From Heminiphilus faecis (GTDB lineage Bacteria; Bacteroidota; Bacteroidia; Bacteroidales; Muribaculaceae), in the NCBI RefSeq assembly GCF_008728965.1, contig NZ_VSMC01000022.1, positions 1-53,608 on the forward strand: 53,608 bases of DNA. The letters run 5' to 3'. The translations under genes and the position numbers were made by a program. Below are positions 26,470 through 34,991 of this stretch, piece by piece; positions within the stretch are counted from its first letter, which is position 1, and the number at the start of each line of letters is the position of its first letter. The notes under the pieces are model-generated. The model saw only the letters and a list, made by a program, of their open reading frames with translations. It had not been told where the DNA came from and ran no database searches.

Positions 26470-27816
26470 TTATATGCCTTCGGCTCGTGCAATAGAAGAT
26501 GTCTTCTTGGGATTCCACGAATCTTTATATGAAGAAAAGAAAAACAGTTCGGCAGTATGGGCTATAAGCCGGGTTATCCTCAGGAAGTAGCCGTGATAGA
26601 AGGTAAGAACAAATACATATGGAAACAGTTTGAATTCATCTCTCGGACGTTCGGTAAGAAACATTATCACGCCAAAAGCCACCAGTGAGAACGCTATGCG
26701 TATAAGATAGCCGATGACTATGATTTCCCACAGGCGGTCTACGTTCATGAAAAACAACATGATTATGTAGAAAAACCATACGTAGTTGAACGCAAAGTCG
26801 TAGACGATGTTCTCCATATTGGAAAGCATGTTGAGAAATGAAAAATTGCGGTCGCTCCAGAGTATATCCTTGTGCTTGCGTATGCGGAATCGCACAAGCG
26901 ACTTGGACCAGCGCATGCGCTGTTTGAAGAGTCGGGCCCATGATGTGGGTACGTCGGTCATGCACACCGCATCGTTGGCAAACCATACTTTGTAGCCGGC
27001 CTTACGCAGCTTCTGCGTTATGTCGCCGTCAAGTCCCGGTCCTATGTCCCAGCAGCCGACCTGACGTATGGCTTCGGCTTCAAAGGCTCCGAACGCTCCC
27101 GAAATGATATGGTAAATGCCCAGCATGTTGGTGCCCATACGGCCTACCATGATGGTCTTGAGGTATTCGAGAGCTTGGACCGAGGAACATAACGAGTAGT
27201 GGGCATTGCGCACCTTGATGCACCCGCCGACACCCTTTATTCTGCGATCGAAGTAAAAGGGTATGAGTATCTTCTCTATGGCGTCGCGGTCAAGCGAGCT
27301 GTCGGCGTCAAGATGTATTATGTATTTTCCCGAGGCGTGAATGGTGGCGAAATTTGCGGCGCTTGCCTTGCCTCCGCCAAGACGCATGCGAAAGAATTTG
27401 GATATATAGCCGGCGCGTTTCAGGTCTTCGCATATGAGCGGCGTCATGTCGTCTGAACCGTCGTCGATTATGATTATCTCGTAGTTGCGGTAGGTCTGTT
27501 CGCGGAGTGACTTCACAAGGTCATATATGTGTTTTCCCTCGTTCTTGCCCGGCACGATTATAGATACGAGCGGCTTCTCTATATAGAGCATGCGGGTGGC
27601 GAGTGTGGCGCGTTTGCGCCGGCTTTTCCATGTGAATACCTGCTGAAAGGCTACTATAAGATCAAGCATATAGTAGCGGGGAAACTCAATGATAAACAGA
27701 AACCAGAATGTAGTAAGGGCCACTTCCCACGACAAGTTGGTGGAAAAACATACCATGATGCCGTTAAGCAGCTGAAATATGTCGGATAACAGTCCTTTGA
27801 AAAAAGTTTCTATCAT
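26470..27816 (-). CDS. Membrane processive family 2 glycosyltransferase (polysaccharide synthase)
   Basis: This 448-residue inner-membrane synthase resembles the Alg8/HasA/BcsA class. Hydrophobic segments lie near 15-60. The GT-A domain has VSIIVPGKNEGKH at 84-96, DDGS at 118-121, the metal-binding DAD at 170-172 and GLDGDIT at 261-267, where TED is usual. It also has the QxxRW-type polymer-binding motif QRMRW, Gln299-Trp303. Several transmembrane helices follow (about 335-430). The presence of QxxRW argues for a processive enzyme that makes and extrudes a chain. No PilZ domain is present. It follows the zinc-ribbon gene and precedes the UDP-sugar dehydrogenase, which should supply a uronic-acid donor. 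Confidence 0.88.
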   Translation of the reverse strand: MIETFFKGLLSDIFQLLNGIMVCFSTNLSWEVALTTFWFLFIIEFPRYYMLDLIVAFQQVFTWKSRRKRATLATRMLYIEKPLVSIIVPGKNEGKHIYDLVKSLREQTYRNYEIIIIDDGSDDMTPLICEDLKRAGYISKFFRMRLGGGKASAANFATIHASGKYIIHLDADSSLDRDAIEKILIPFYFDRRIKGVGGCIKVRNAHYSLCSSVQALEYLKTIMVGRMGTNMLGIYHIISGAFGAFEAEAIRQVGCWDIGPGLDGDITQKLRKAGYKVWFANDAVCMTDVPTSWARLFKQRMRWSKSLVRFRIRKHKDILWSDRNFSFLNMLSNMENIVYDFAFNYVWFFYIIMLFFMNVDRLWEIIVIGYLIRIAFSLVAFGVIMFLTERPRDEFKLFPYVFVLTFYHGYFLRITRLIAHTAELFFFSSYKDSWNPKKTSSIARAEGI

Positions 27817-27855
27817 GATGATATACCTATTTATATATATGCGCGCGCGACGGGT

Positions 27856-29289
27856 TCAATGCCTTCTCTGTTCTTCAAGTCGGCCTACAAACTGCTCGGG
27901 GTCGGTGTTGGGATAATACAGATATGTCTCAAGAAGCTCAAACTGAAATCCCCGGTGTTGGCCGCGGTAGTCGTTGAGCTCGGCCTTGAGTTCATACTCC
28001 ATACGCCCTTGCACCTGAGCGACGTCGCCCTCTCTTACGCGGCTCATGAAGTAGTAGTTGTTGCCCCACAAGGCGCTTTTGTAGTTAAAGAAGCGGCTCA
28101 TGGCATTGACTACGGGGGGCCGGGCGTCGAGAGCGGCCATTGCGTCGGCATCGGGATCAAATACATAAAAGCGCACCACAACGAGAATCTCGCCCTGACT
28201 TTTGTCAGACTCGGAAAAGAGCCTTACATAATCCATGAAGTTGCGGGTCGACGTGTAGCCGTAGAAGCCCGCCTGACTGAGAGTGTGGACCACATCGTAG
28301 TTGGCGAAAGCATGGATGCCGTCGGGAGTGAATTCGTATTCAATAACGTCGCGGGCCACGAGGTCGTCGGTTGACAGAGTGCGCTTGCATGAGGAGCACA
28401 GTACCCTCATGTCAGGGTACATGAACGACTCCTCGCACTGGTTGCACGTATAGATGGCCGACGGTTTGTCGTAATCTACCCCGATATGACGCAGCATAAG
28501 GTTACACTTGGGGCAGCGCAGTTCTCCGTCCCACATATAGGTTGACTCCGGCGACACGTTGGCGCACCGGAAATGATGTATGACCGACTGCAGCCTTATG
28601 TCTGAACTCTTGCATTTCGGACAGCTTTCGAAGAAAAACAGGTGAGAGCCGCCGCAGTGCGGGCATTCGTGTATCTTGTCAAGAAAACGTCCGTGGCGTA
28701 TATAGCCGAGACGCAGCATCTCGGAGTGGAAAAACTCGCGTTCGAGGGCTGCTATACGGTCTTGGCCGGTATGCCACATGGAGTAATTGTAAAGAGCCAT
28801 ATAGCCGGAGCTCATGCCGCGTACAGGCTCGGAGCTGAACGAAAAGCGGTTGCGGGATATGGCGTAGCGTACAAGGCGGAACATCTCTTCGGCGTGGGTG
28901 ATGACCGGCTCTGTGCCGAGCAGGAAGTTGAGCCGTCGCATCGAAGCATAAATCTCGTCGATGCTCTGGGCCATGTTGCGGTCGGTGGGCGACGGTGCAT
29001 AGCCGTCGATTATTATATCGGCCTCGCCAAGCCATCCCATAAGGCGGCTGCTTGCAAAAAAAGGCTTGAAGCGGCATTTTTCCGACAGTAGCGGAGAGGC
29101 AAGCCTTATTGCGAGCATGTTGTAGTCATGGAGCGAGTTGATGACATTGATGAATATGGCGTCAAAGTCCTCAAACGCTATCTCCGGTGTGTGGTCGATG
29201 TCGACCACGTCGTTTATCACCAATATCTTGCGCCGGTTGATATTGGTGACTATGGTGTAGCTGCTTTTATCGGATTCGGTATTAATCAT
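27856..29289 (-). CDS. Multi-zinc-ribbon cytosolic protein of the exopolysaccharide operon
   Basis: This 477-residue protein (from ATG 29289) has no signal peptide. The N-terminal 110 residues look like a receiver-type alpha/beta fold (RKILVINDVVDI, FDAIFINVINS) but without a clear phospho-acceptor set. A helical part follows. The centre holds several CxxC pairs: CPHCGG and CPKC, CPKCNL, CNQC and CSSCKR, about two to four zinc ribbons. The C-terminal 150 residues contain a beta/alpha domain (GEILVVVRFYVFDPDAD). This architecture recalls the TackOD1 output domain with zinc ribbons, a memory-based guess. It overlaps the HlyD-like gene by eight bases and may be a cytosolic regulator of the synthase. 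The longer frame from 29379 was rejected because its extra residues overlap that gene. Confidence 0.7.
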   Translation of the reverse strand: MINTESDKSSYTIVTNINRRKILVINDVVDIDHTPEIAFEDFDAIFINVINSLHDYNMLAIRLASPLLSEKCRFKPFFASSRLMGWLGEADIIIDGYAPSPTDRNMAQSIDEIYASMRRLNFLLGTEPVITHAEEMFRLVRYAISRNRFSFSSEPVRGMSSGYMALYNYSMWHTGQDRIAALEREFFHSEMLRLGYIRHGRFLDKIHECPHCGGSHLFFFESCPKCKSSDIRLQSVIHHFRCANVSPESTYMWDGELRCPKCNLMLRHIGVDYDKPSAIYTCNQCEESFMYPDMRVLCSSCKRTLSTDDLVARDVIEYEFTPDGIHAFANYDVVHTLSQAGFYGYTSTRNFMDYVRLFSESDKSQGEILVVVRFYVFDPDADAMAALDARPPVVNAMSRFFNYKSALWGNNYYFMSRVREGDVAQVQGRMEYELKAELNDYRGQHRGFQFELLETYLYYPNTDPEQFVGRLEEQRRH

Positions 29290-30847
29290 TTCGTTCAGGT
29301 TTACGTGTGTCAAGGATCCATGCGTCACGGAATTCGTGCGACGACTTGGCGAGTCTGTTGAGGTGCTCGCGCGCTTCATCTATGTCGCTGTAAGCACCTG
29401 CGTAAACATACCATCGCCCGCTTCGCAACATCTTGCCGCTTCCGTCAAGATGTTTTTTGCGGAGCTCCTCCAGACGTTTGTCGGCATTGGTTTCGCTGCG
29501 GAACACATTGGTCATGATACGGAATACTTTCATGCTGTCGGGCACTGCGGCATTTACTTCGGCTTCAGCCGTCTGACGGTCTTTATGGGCTTCAGCCGAG
29601 TCGCGTAATGCCTCTGCCTTGGCTCGTCTTATGGAGTCTTGGCGGGCCTCTTCAAGGCGCCGTTCGGCTACACTGTAGTGACGGCGGCGCTTGATAAACG
29701 AATCGAGCGACTCGTGATGTACCCCCTCGCCGGTAGTCACCCACAGATAGTTGTTTGGCGACTCGCTCTGCCATGTCTCGATATTGCGTACCCTTACGGT
29801 CACGGGCAGTCCTGATGCCACGCTCCAGAATGGTATTGTCTGGTCATAGTCAAGCTCAAGATTGGCTATGAGGGCCGTGTTCTTTTTTGTGAAGTAGCTC
29901 CGCAGATGCTCCGGTATGACCTCGGTGCGTGCGCCGAGCAGCGATACATGCGCTTCAAACGATATGTTCTCGTTTACAATTACCTCTACGTTTGAGTTGT
30001 AGGTTATGCGGTTTATCTGGTCGATAGGTATATAGGCTACGACATGCACGTTGTTGTCGAGCAGATTGAGGTGCTGCAGGGTCATCAGGAGCTCTTTCTC
30101 GAAAAATACCATTCGGTCCGGCGCTACGATGTTGACTATTATGGCGGAGTCGGTGGCAAGTCGGAAGTTACGGGTGTCTTTAAGCGCTTGTGACCGGATG
30201 TTGTCGTATATCTGCGATCCGCTTTCGTGTATGCCTGAGGCGTGTATGCCTCGTCTTACCGGGTCGGTGGCGTGTCTCATGCCTCCGAGCATGGCAAGCT
30301 CGTTCTGTAAGGCTTTTAGCTGGGCGAGTGCCTCGCTTAACATGCGTTCGAGGTCCATTTTGTGAGAGTTGTCGCTCAGCCCGAACTGAATGTTGTGGTT
30401 TTCTAACGATATCTGCTTGCGTAGCTCCGCTATCCTTACTTTGAGTACCTGTATCTGCTGGAGTATATTGTTGTAACGCAGCGTGAGGTCGCGGTTGCGG
30501 GCCACGATTGCCGGCTCGGTATTGTAGTTGGCGTTTTCGACCATCATGTCCATCATGTAGTATGAGTAGAGCGTGTCGCCCGGAAGCACTACGTCGCCGG
30601 TCTCCACATAGAGGCTGTCGAGAAATATGTCAAACGGTGTCCTTATCTGGTTGGCATCGACATGTATATAGCCGTCGAAGTCGGTGTAATATACCTGTCG
30701 GCCTATGTAGAGGGCTATGACCGCTATGATGACACCAAGCACGCTGCCGGCCACTATCTGCTGGCGGTTGATCTTGCGCTTTCGCTGCCGGAGAATCTCC
30801 TCTATGTTTTCTTTCTCTTCGTGAGAACGGTACGTGAAGTTTTTCAT
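29282..30847 (-). CDS. HlyD-like membrane fusion protein with C-terminal SPOR domain
   Basis: This is a 521-residue protein with one transmembrane helix (about 30-50) and a periplasmic part. A biotinyl-lipoyl-like barrel half (IRTPFDIFLDSLYVETGDVV) is followed by a coiled-coil hairpin (about 115-185) and the returning barrel and beta domain (about 240-375), as in HlyD/Alg44-type adaptors. After an alanine/arginine-rich linker (about 390-430), residues about 440-515 form a SPOR-like peptidoglycan-binding domain (MTNVFRSETNADKRLEELRK, then GRWYVYAGAYSDIDEA). HlyD plus SPOR is unusual. It should span from the synthase to the TolC-like protein and anchor on denuded glycan. It overlaps tolC by four bases. 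Confidence 0.85.
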   Translation of the reverse strand: MKNFTYRSHEEKENIEEILRQRKRKINRQQIVAGSVLGVIIAVIALYIGRQVYYTDFDGYIHVDANQIRTPFDIFLDSLYVETGDVVLPGDTLYSYYMMDMMVENANYNTEPAIVARNRDLTLRYNNILQQIQVLKVRIAELRKQISLENHNIQFGLSDNSHKMDLERMLSEALAQLKALQNELAMLGGMRHATDPVRRGIHASGIHESGSQIYDNIRSQALKDTRNFRLATDSAIIVNIVAPDRMVFFEKELLMTLQHLNLLDNNVHVVAYIPIDQINRITYNSNVEVIVNENISFEAHVSLLGARTEVIPEHLRSYFTKKNTALIANLELDYDQTIPFWSVASGLPVTVRVRNIETWQSESPNNYLWVTTGEGVHHESLDSFIKRRRHYSVAERRLEEARQDSIRRAKAEALRDSAEAHKDRQTAEAEVNAAVPDSMKVFRIMTNVFRSETNADKRLEELRKKHLDGSGKMLRSGRWYVYAGAYSDIDEAREHLNRLAKSSHEFRDAWILDTRKPERND

Positions 30848-32217
30848 AGCTGTTGCGGTGTGTTGTCTATTAGAGTGGAGTCAATCGGTATCTCGCGGCA
30901 GAAACGCAGTACCGACACGTCGGTCAGAAATTTTTGCAGGTCGGCGATACAGCAATCCTTGCTGTATTGAAATTCAATGAATTTCTCACAACATATAAGA
31001 TAGCTGTTGTATTCTTTCATGCGGGCCATGCGATTGTATTCGCCTACGCGGTTGGAGTAGGCTTCGCCACGCATCGACAGATACTTCTTAAGTTCGGCCA
31101 TGCGGCGGTATTCGCCTATGGAGGCACGGTTGTAGCGCTCGATGTCGAGCAGTATGGCGTTGGCCGCCTCAAGAATGCGGTCGGCTATATGGCTCTCTTC
31201 GGTGGCAAGTACCTCCCGCTGCGCTTTTAGTGTCTGCTTCTTTTTCCAGAACTCAAACGACAGCGGTATGGTAAACACTACTCCCGCGTCGACGTTTGAC
31301 GAATTGGCCAAATCGGGTCGTGTGTAATATGAGTACCGTACAAACGGAGCCGCGTTGAACTCGGTCCAGTAACTTGTGTTTTTTTCGCGCTGTTGCAGAA
31401 GTTTCATGCGTAGTTGGAGTGTGGAGAGGTCGGCTTGTGTCTGTCTTACATATTTAAGAAATTGGGCGGTATCCACCTCTACTATGTAACCCGACGGACG
31501 TGACAGGTCATGAGCCGGCAGGTGCATGCCGGGTATGGATGCGAGCCGGCGTTCGGCCTCGGCTTTTTCGTTGAGTATGTTGAGCAGGTCGTCGCTGCTT
31601 ATATTGCCGTTTTCGAGCAGATATGAGTAAGCTCCGCTCAGCATGTTCAGATTTTTGATGCGGTGCAGCAATACTCCGCTCAACAGGCTGTCGCTGTATT
31701 GGCGGAAGGCCTCTTTCTGTCGCTCGACAAGCATGCCGAGGTCCTCCTTGTCATAAGCCATGCGGTCGATATCGCCTTGTATTCTGCGCTCTTCAATGCG
31801 TCCTTTGCGCTTGAATATGGCACTCTGAAACGGATACCATCTCACTTCGGCCTGTATCTTGGCATTGTAGCGCGACACTGCGTCCTCCTCCGGGTCTATG
31901 CCAAGGTCTCCGTCAAGTCGGTAGTAGGTCTGCCCTGTAAGACGTAGACCGGTCTGGCTTTTGATTTCGCCTATTTCGGCGTCAACCCGTCGGTCTATGG
32001 CACGGTTGAGTGCTTCACGGTTGTTGCCGGTGGCGTATTGCGATGCGTCGTCCACGGTAAGAGACGCCGGGTGGCTTTCGTCGGCATTATTGAATATGAG
32101 GGAGTCAAGCAGTACGAACCGTCGGTCGAATTGCTCCAATATGTCAAAGCCTTTTTTGTTCTGGGCCATTGCGATACATGATGTTATCGCTATGATGACA
32201 AGTGCTGGTATCCTCAT
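30844..32217 (-). CDS. TolC-family outer membrane efflux protein
   Basis: This is a 457-residue exported protein. The signal peptide MRIPALVIIAITSCIAMAQ probably ends at AMA|Q, although the ITSC lipobox-like stretch leaves open a lipoprotein. Long helical repeats rich in Glu/Arg/Leu (about 60-290 and 310-430) alternate with shorter beta segments (AAPFVRYSYYTRP, GVVFTIPLSFEFWKKK), the two-fold OEP layout of TolC. It is the first gene of the leftward exopolysaccharide operon and should be the outer-membrane exit. It is divergently transcribed from PBP1A across a 281-base spacer. A TolC-type exit, rather than a BcsC/AlgE barrel with TPRs, is a distinctive choice for a polysaccharide. Confidence 0.85.
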   Translation of the reverse strand: MRIPALVIIAITSCIAMAQNKKGFDILEQFDRRFVLLDSLIFNNADESHPASLTVDDASQYATGNNREALNRAIDRRVDAEIGEIKSQTGLRLTGQTYYRLDGDLGIDPEEDAVSRYNAKIQAEVRWYPFQSAIFKRKGRIEERRIQGDIDRMAYDKEDLGMLVERQKEAFRQYSDSLLSGVLLHRIKNLNMLSGAYSYLLENGNISSDDLLNILNEKAEAERRLASIPGMHLPAHDLSRPSGYIVEVDTAQFLKYVRQTQADLSTLQLRMKLLQQREKNTSYWTEFNAAPFVRYSYYTRPDLANSSNVDAGVVFTIPLSFEFWKKKQTLKAQREVLATEESHIADRILEAANAILLDIERYNRASIGEYRRMAELKKYLSMRGEAYSNRVGEYNRMARMKEYNSYLICCEKFIEFQYSKDCCIADLQKFLTDVSVLRFCREIPIDSTLIDNTPQQL

Positions 32218-32298
32218 TGCTTGGTGTAAATAGATTGGTATATGTCAGGTACCGGGCCGAAGTCCGGGAGTGAGCTTATGTTCTTTTATTTTAATGCG

Positions 32299-32306
32299 CA
32301 AAAATA
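32299..32306 (-). promoter_or_regulatory. Candidate -7 box for the exopolysaccharide operon
   Basis: TATTTTTG on the minus strand fits TAnnTTTG and lies 82 bases before the tolC start codon. No convincing -33 TTTG stands at the usual distance, so this is only a candidate. Confidence 0.35.
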
Positions 32307-32466
32307 ATAAAAATATTCAATGATACATTAATAAAAAGCCATAAAATATAATTGTTATGGATTATTGTGCGGTCATTCATCATAAAAATATGCCTTTGAT
32401 AGCGCGCGTCGGCGGCTTTTTTGCTAAATTTATGATGATAATATCGGTCCTGTAATTATAAAATAG

Positions 32467-32474
32467 TAAATTTG
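32467..32474 (+). promoter_or_regulatory. Candidate -7 box for the PBP1A gene
   Basis: TAAATTTG matches the Bacteroidetes -7 element. The chosen start codon (32499) is 24 bases downstream, which makes the longer reading frame from 32472 unlikely. Confidence 0.55.
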
Positions 32475-32498
32475 CACATTAATTCAGTCTATTATTAC

Positions 32499-34886
32499 AT
32501 GAACGATATTGCACAAAACTCTCCGAAGAAATCTCCGAAAAATGTCAAGGCAATCATTATAACCATGTGGGCTCTGTTTGCGCTTTGCGTGGTGGCCGTG
32601 TTTTTTTTCTTCTTTCTGGTATATAACGGAGCGATAGGCTACATGCCTCCTGTCGAGGAACTTAAAAATCCAAAAGACCGGTTTGCTTCGGTAGTTTATT
32701 CGGCCGACGGAGTCGAGCTCGGACGTTTTTTCGCCAATACCGGCAACAGGGTTTATGTCGAGTTTGACGATATATCCCAGCATGTCATCGACGCTCTTAT
32801 TGCCACGGAGGACTCACGGTTTGAAGAGCATTCGGGCATTGATGTGAAGGCTCTCGGCCGTGTGGCTTTCAAGACGTTGCTGCTCGGTCAGAAGAATGCA
32901 GGAGGTGGATCTACCATAACGCAGCAGCTTGCCAAGCAGTTGTACTCACCTACATCCGAAGGCCTGTTTGAGCGAGCATTGCAGAAGCCTATCGAGTGGA
33001 TGATAGCCGTGAAACTCGAACGTTATTACTCAAAAGATGAGATAATCAAGATGTATCTCAATCAGTTTGACTTCCTGTATAACGCCGTCGGTATAAAGTC
33101 GGCGGCCTATGTGTATTTCGGTAAGGAGCCCGATGAGCTTACTGTCGAAGAGGCCGCGATGCTTGTGGGAATGGTGAAAAATCCCTCGTATTATAACCCC
33201 GTAAGGAAGCCTGAGCGTACACGCGAGCGACGCAACGTGGTGCTTGAGCAGATGTATAAGAACGACATGATTACCCGTGCCGAACTCGACTCGCTTAAAG
33301 AACTGCCCCTGAAGCTCGACTTTCATAAAGTGGACCACAAGGAGGGACTCGCTCCATATTTCCGTGAGGAATTGCGGCGTATACTGCGGGCTAAGAAGCC
33401 TGTGCGGTCAGAATACAGAGGCTGGGAGAAACAGAAGTTTGTCGATGACTCCATAGCTTGGGCCACTAATCCGCTGTTCGGTTGGATTGAAAAGAATCCC
33501 AAGCCCGACGGTTCGAAATACGACATCTATACTGACGGACTCAAGATATACACCACAATAGACTCCCGTATGCAGCGCTATGCTGAAAAGGCCGTGACCG
33601 ACCATCTCGGCAAGACGCTTCAGCCGAGTTTCTTCCGTGAGAAGCGAGGAGTCAAGGGTGCTCCGTATACGACCAACCGCGAGGAACTGTCATCGTCGCA
33701 GCTTGACGGACTTATCCAGAAAGCGGTAAAGCAGACCGACCGTTATATAATGATGAAAAAGGCCGGTCACTCAGAGGAGGATATAATGGCTTCGTTCAAG
33801 ACGCCCGTTGACATGAAAGTGTTCTCATATGAAGGACCTGTCGATACGGTTATGACGCCTCTTGACTCGATTCTGTACAACAAGCATTTCCTGCGCTCCG
33901 GATTTATGTCGATGGACCCTGTCACGGGCCATGTTAAGGCTTACGTGGGAGGACCCAATTTTACGTTCTTCCAGTACGATATGGTATCTACCGGACGTCG
34001 TCAGATAGGATCTACCATAAAGCCGTTTTTATACACATATGCCATGGAGGAGGGCTACACGCCGTGCGACGAGTTTCTTAACGAGCAGCCTACCATATAT
34101 GACGAGGCGGGGCGTCCGTGGTCGCCGCGCAATGCCGGTAGCGCGAGAGTGGGAGAGATGGTCGATATAAGATGGGCGCTTACTAACTCCAATAACTGGA
34201 TTTCGGCGCGGCTTATGAGCCAGCTGTCGCCTGCCACGCTTGTGCGCAATATGCATAATTTCGGCATCACCAACCATCTCGACCCGGTGATAGCGCTTTG
34301 TCTCGGGCCATGCGACGTGTCGGTCAAGGAGATGGTGACGGCTTATTCTGCTTTTGCCAACAATGGCATGCGTGTCGATCCTATGTTTGTCACTGCCATA
34401 GCCGACGGAAACGGTAATGTCATATCGGAGTTCGCTCCCAACCATACGGAAGTCATAAGCACCGAAGCATACTATAAAATATTGTCTATACTGCTCAACG
34501 TGGTTGACGGAGGTACCGGTAACCGCCTTCGCAGACCGCCGTATGCTCTTACGGCGCAGATGGGGGGCAAGACCGGTACGACCAACTCGAATTCCGACGG
34601 CTGGTTTATGGGCTTCACTCCACAGCTTGTGTCGGGTGTATGGGTCGGAGGCGAGGAGCGCTACATCCACTTCAACGGCATGGCCATGGGGCAGGGTGCG
34701 TCGATGGCTTTGCCTATCTATGGTCTGTTTATGAAGCAGGTATATGCTGACCCGACGTTGCCTTACCGTCAGAACGCGACATTTAAGTTTCCTGACAATC
34801 TCGACCTCTGCCATAAGGAATACTATGGCGAATACTACGATGAAGCCGATCCTGCAGAGGAGAGCATAGAAGGCGTTTTTGATTAA
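32499..34886 (+). CDS. Penicillin-binding protein 1A family (bifunctional transglycosylase/transpeptidase)
   Basis: This is a 795-residue inner-membrane enzyme that builds peptidoglycan. One N-terminal transmembrane helix (about 17-43) precedes the GT51 domain with ATEDSRFEEHSG and GGSTITQQLAKQLYSP. The transpeptidase domain has the active Ser in GSTIKPF (SxxK), an SNN motif and KTGTT. Length and layout match class A PBPs of Bacteroidetes. It has its own promoter and is transcribed away from the exopolysaccharide operon. The C-terminal tail is acidic (YYDEADPAEESIEG). Confidence 0.95.
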   Translation: MNDIAQNSPKKSPKNVKAIIITMWALFALCVVAVFFFFFLVYNGAIGYMPPVEELKNPKDRFASVVYSADGVELGRFFANTGNRVYVEFDDISQHVIDALIATEDSRFEEHSGIDVKALGRVAFKTLLLGQKNAGGGSTITQQLAKQLYSPTSEGLFERALQKPIEWMIAVKLERYYSKDEIIKMYLNQFDFLYNAVGIKSAAYVYFGKEPDELTVEEAAMLVGMVKNPSYYNPVRKPERTRERRNVVLEQMYKNDMITRAELDSLKELPLKLDFHKVDHKEGLAPYFREELRRILRAKKPVRSEYRGWEKQKFVDDSIAWATNPLFGWIEKNPKPDGSKYDIYTDGLKIYTTIDSRMQRYAEKAVTDHLGKTLQPSFFREKRGVKGAPYTTNREELSSSQLDGLIQKAVKQTDRYIMMKKAGHSEEDIMASFKTPVDMKVFSYEGPVDTVMTPLDSILYNKHFLRSGFMSMDPVTGHVKAYVGGPNFTFFQYDMVSTGRRQIGSTIKPFLYTYAMEEGYTPCDEFLNEQPTIYDEAGRPWSPRNAGSARVGEMVDIRWALTNSNNWISARLMSQLSPATLVRNMHNFGITNHLDPVIALCLGPCDVSVKEMVTAYSAFANNGMRVDPMFVTAIADGNGNVISEFAPNHTEVISTEAYYKILSILLNVVDGGTGNRLRRPPYALTAQMGGKTGTTNSNSDGWFMGFTPQLVSGVWVGGEERYIHFNGMAMGQGASMALPIYGLFMKQVYADPTLPYRQNATFKFPDNLDLCHKEYYGEYYDEADPAEESIEGVFD

Positions 34887-34907
34887 CTGGCGTGCATACG
34901 CGAAAAT

Positions 34908-34931
34908 AATTACGGATTTATTTCCGTAATT
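34908..34931. terminator. Inverted repeat after the PBP1A gene
   Basis: AATTACGGA at 34908-34916 pairs with TCCGTAATT at 34923-34931. It lies 22 bases past the PBP1A stop and just before the next promoter. It lacks a T run, so it may be a weak terminator or an operator. Confidence 0.4.
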
Positions 34932-34944
34932 AAGGTTAAAGGGT

Positions 34945-34952
34945 TACCTTTG
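34945..34952 (+). promoter_or_regulatory. -7 box upstream of the biotin-dependent carboxyltransferase gene
   Basis: TACCTTTG at 34945-34952 is a good Bacteroidetes -7 element, 40 bases upstream of the start codon at 34992. Confidence 0.6.
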
Positions 34953-34991
34953 CCGCAAGAAGTATTATAACCCTATAACCAGATCAAAGGT

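Noticed and set aside
34029-34814. Open frame of 261 codons on the minus strand opposite PBP1A
   Set aside because: Antisense shadow of the transpeptidase domain.
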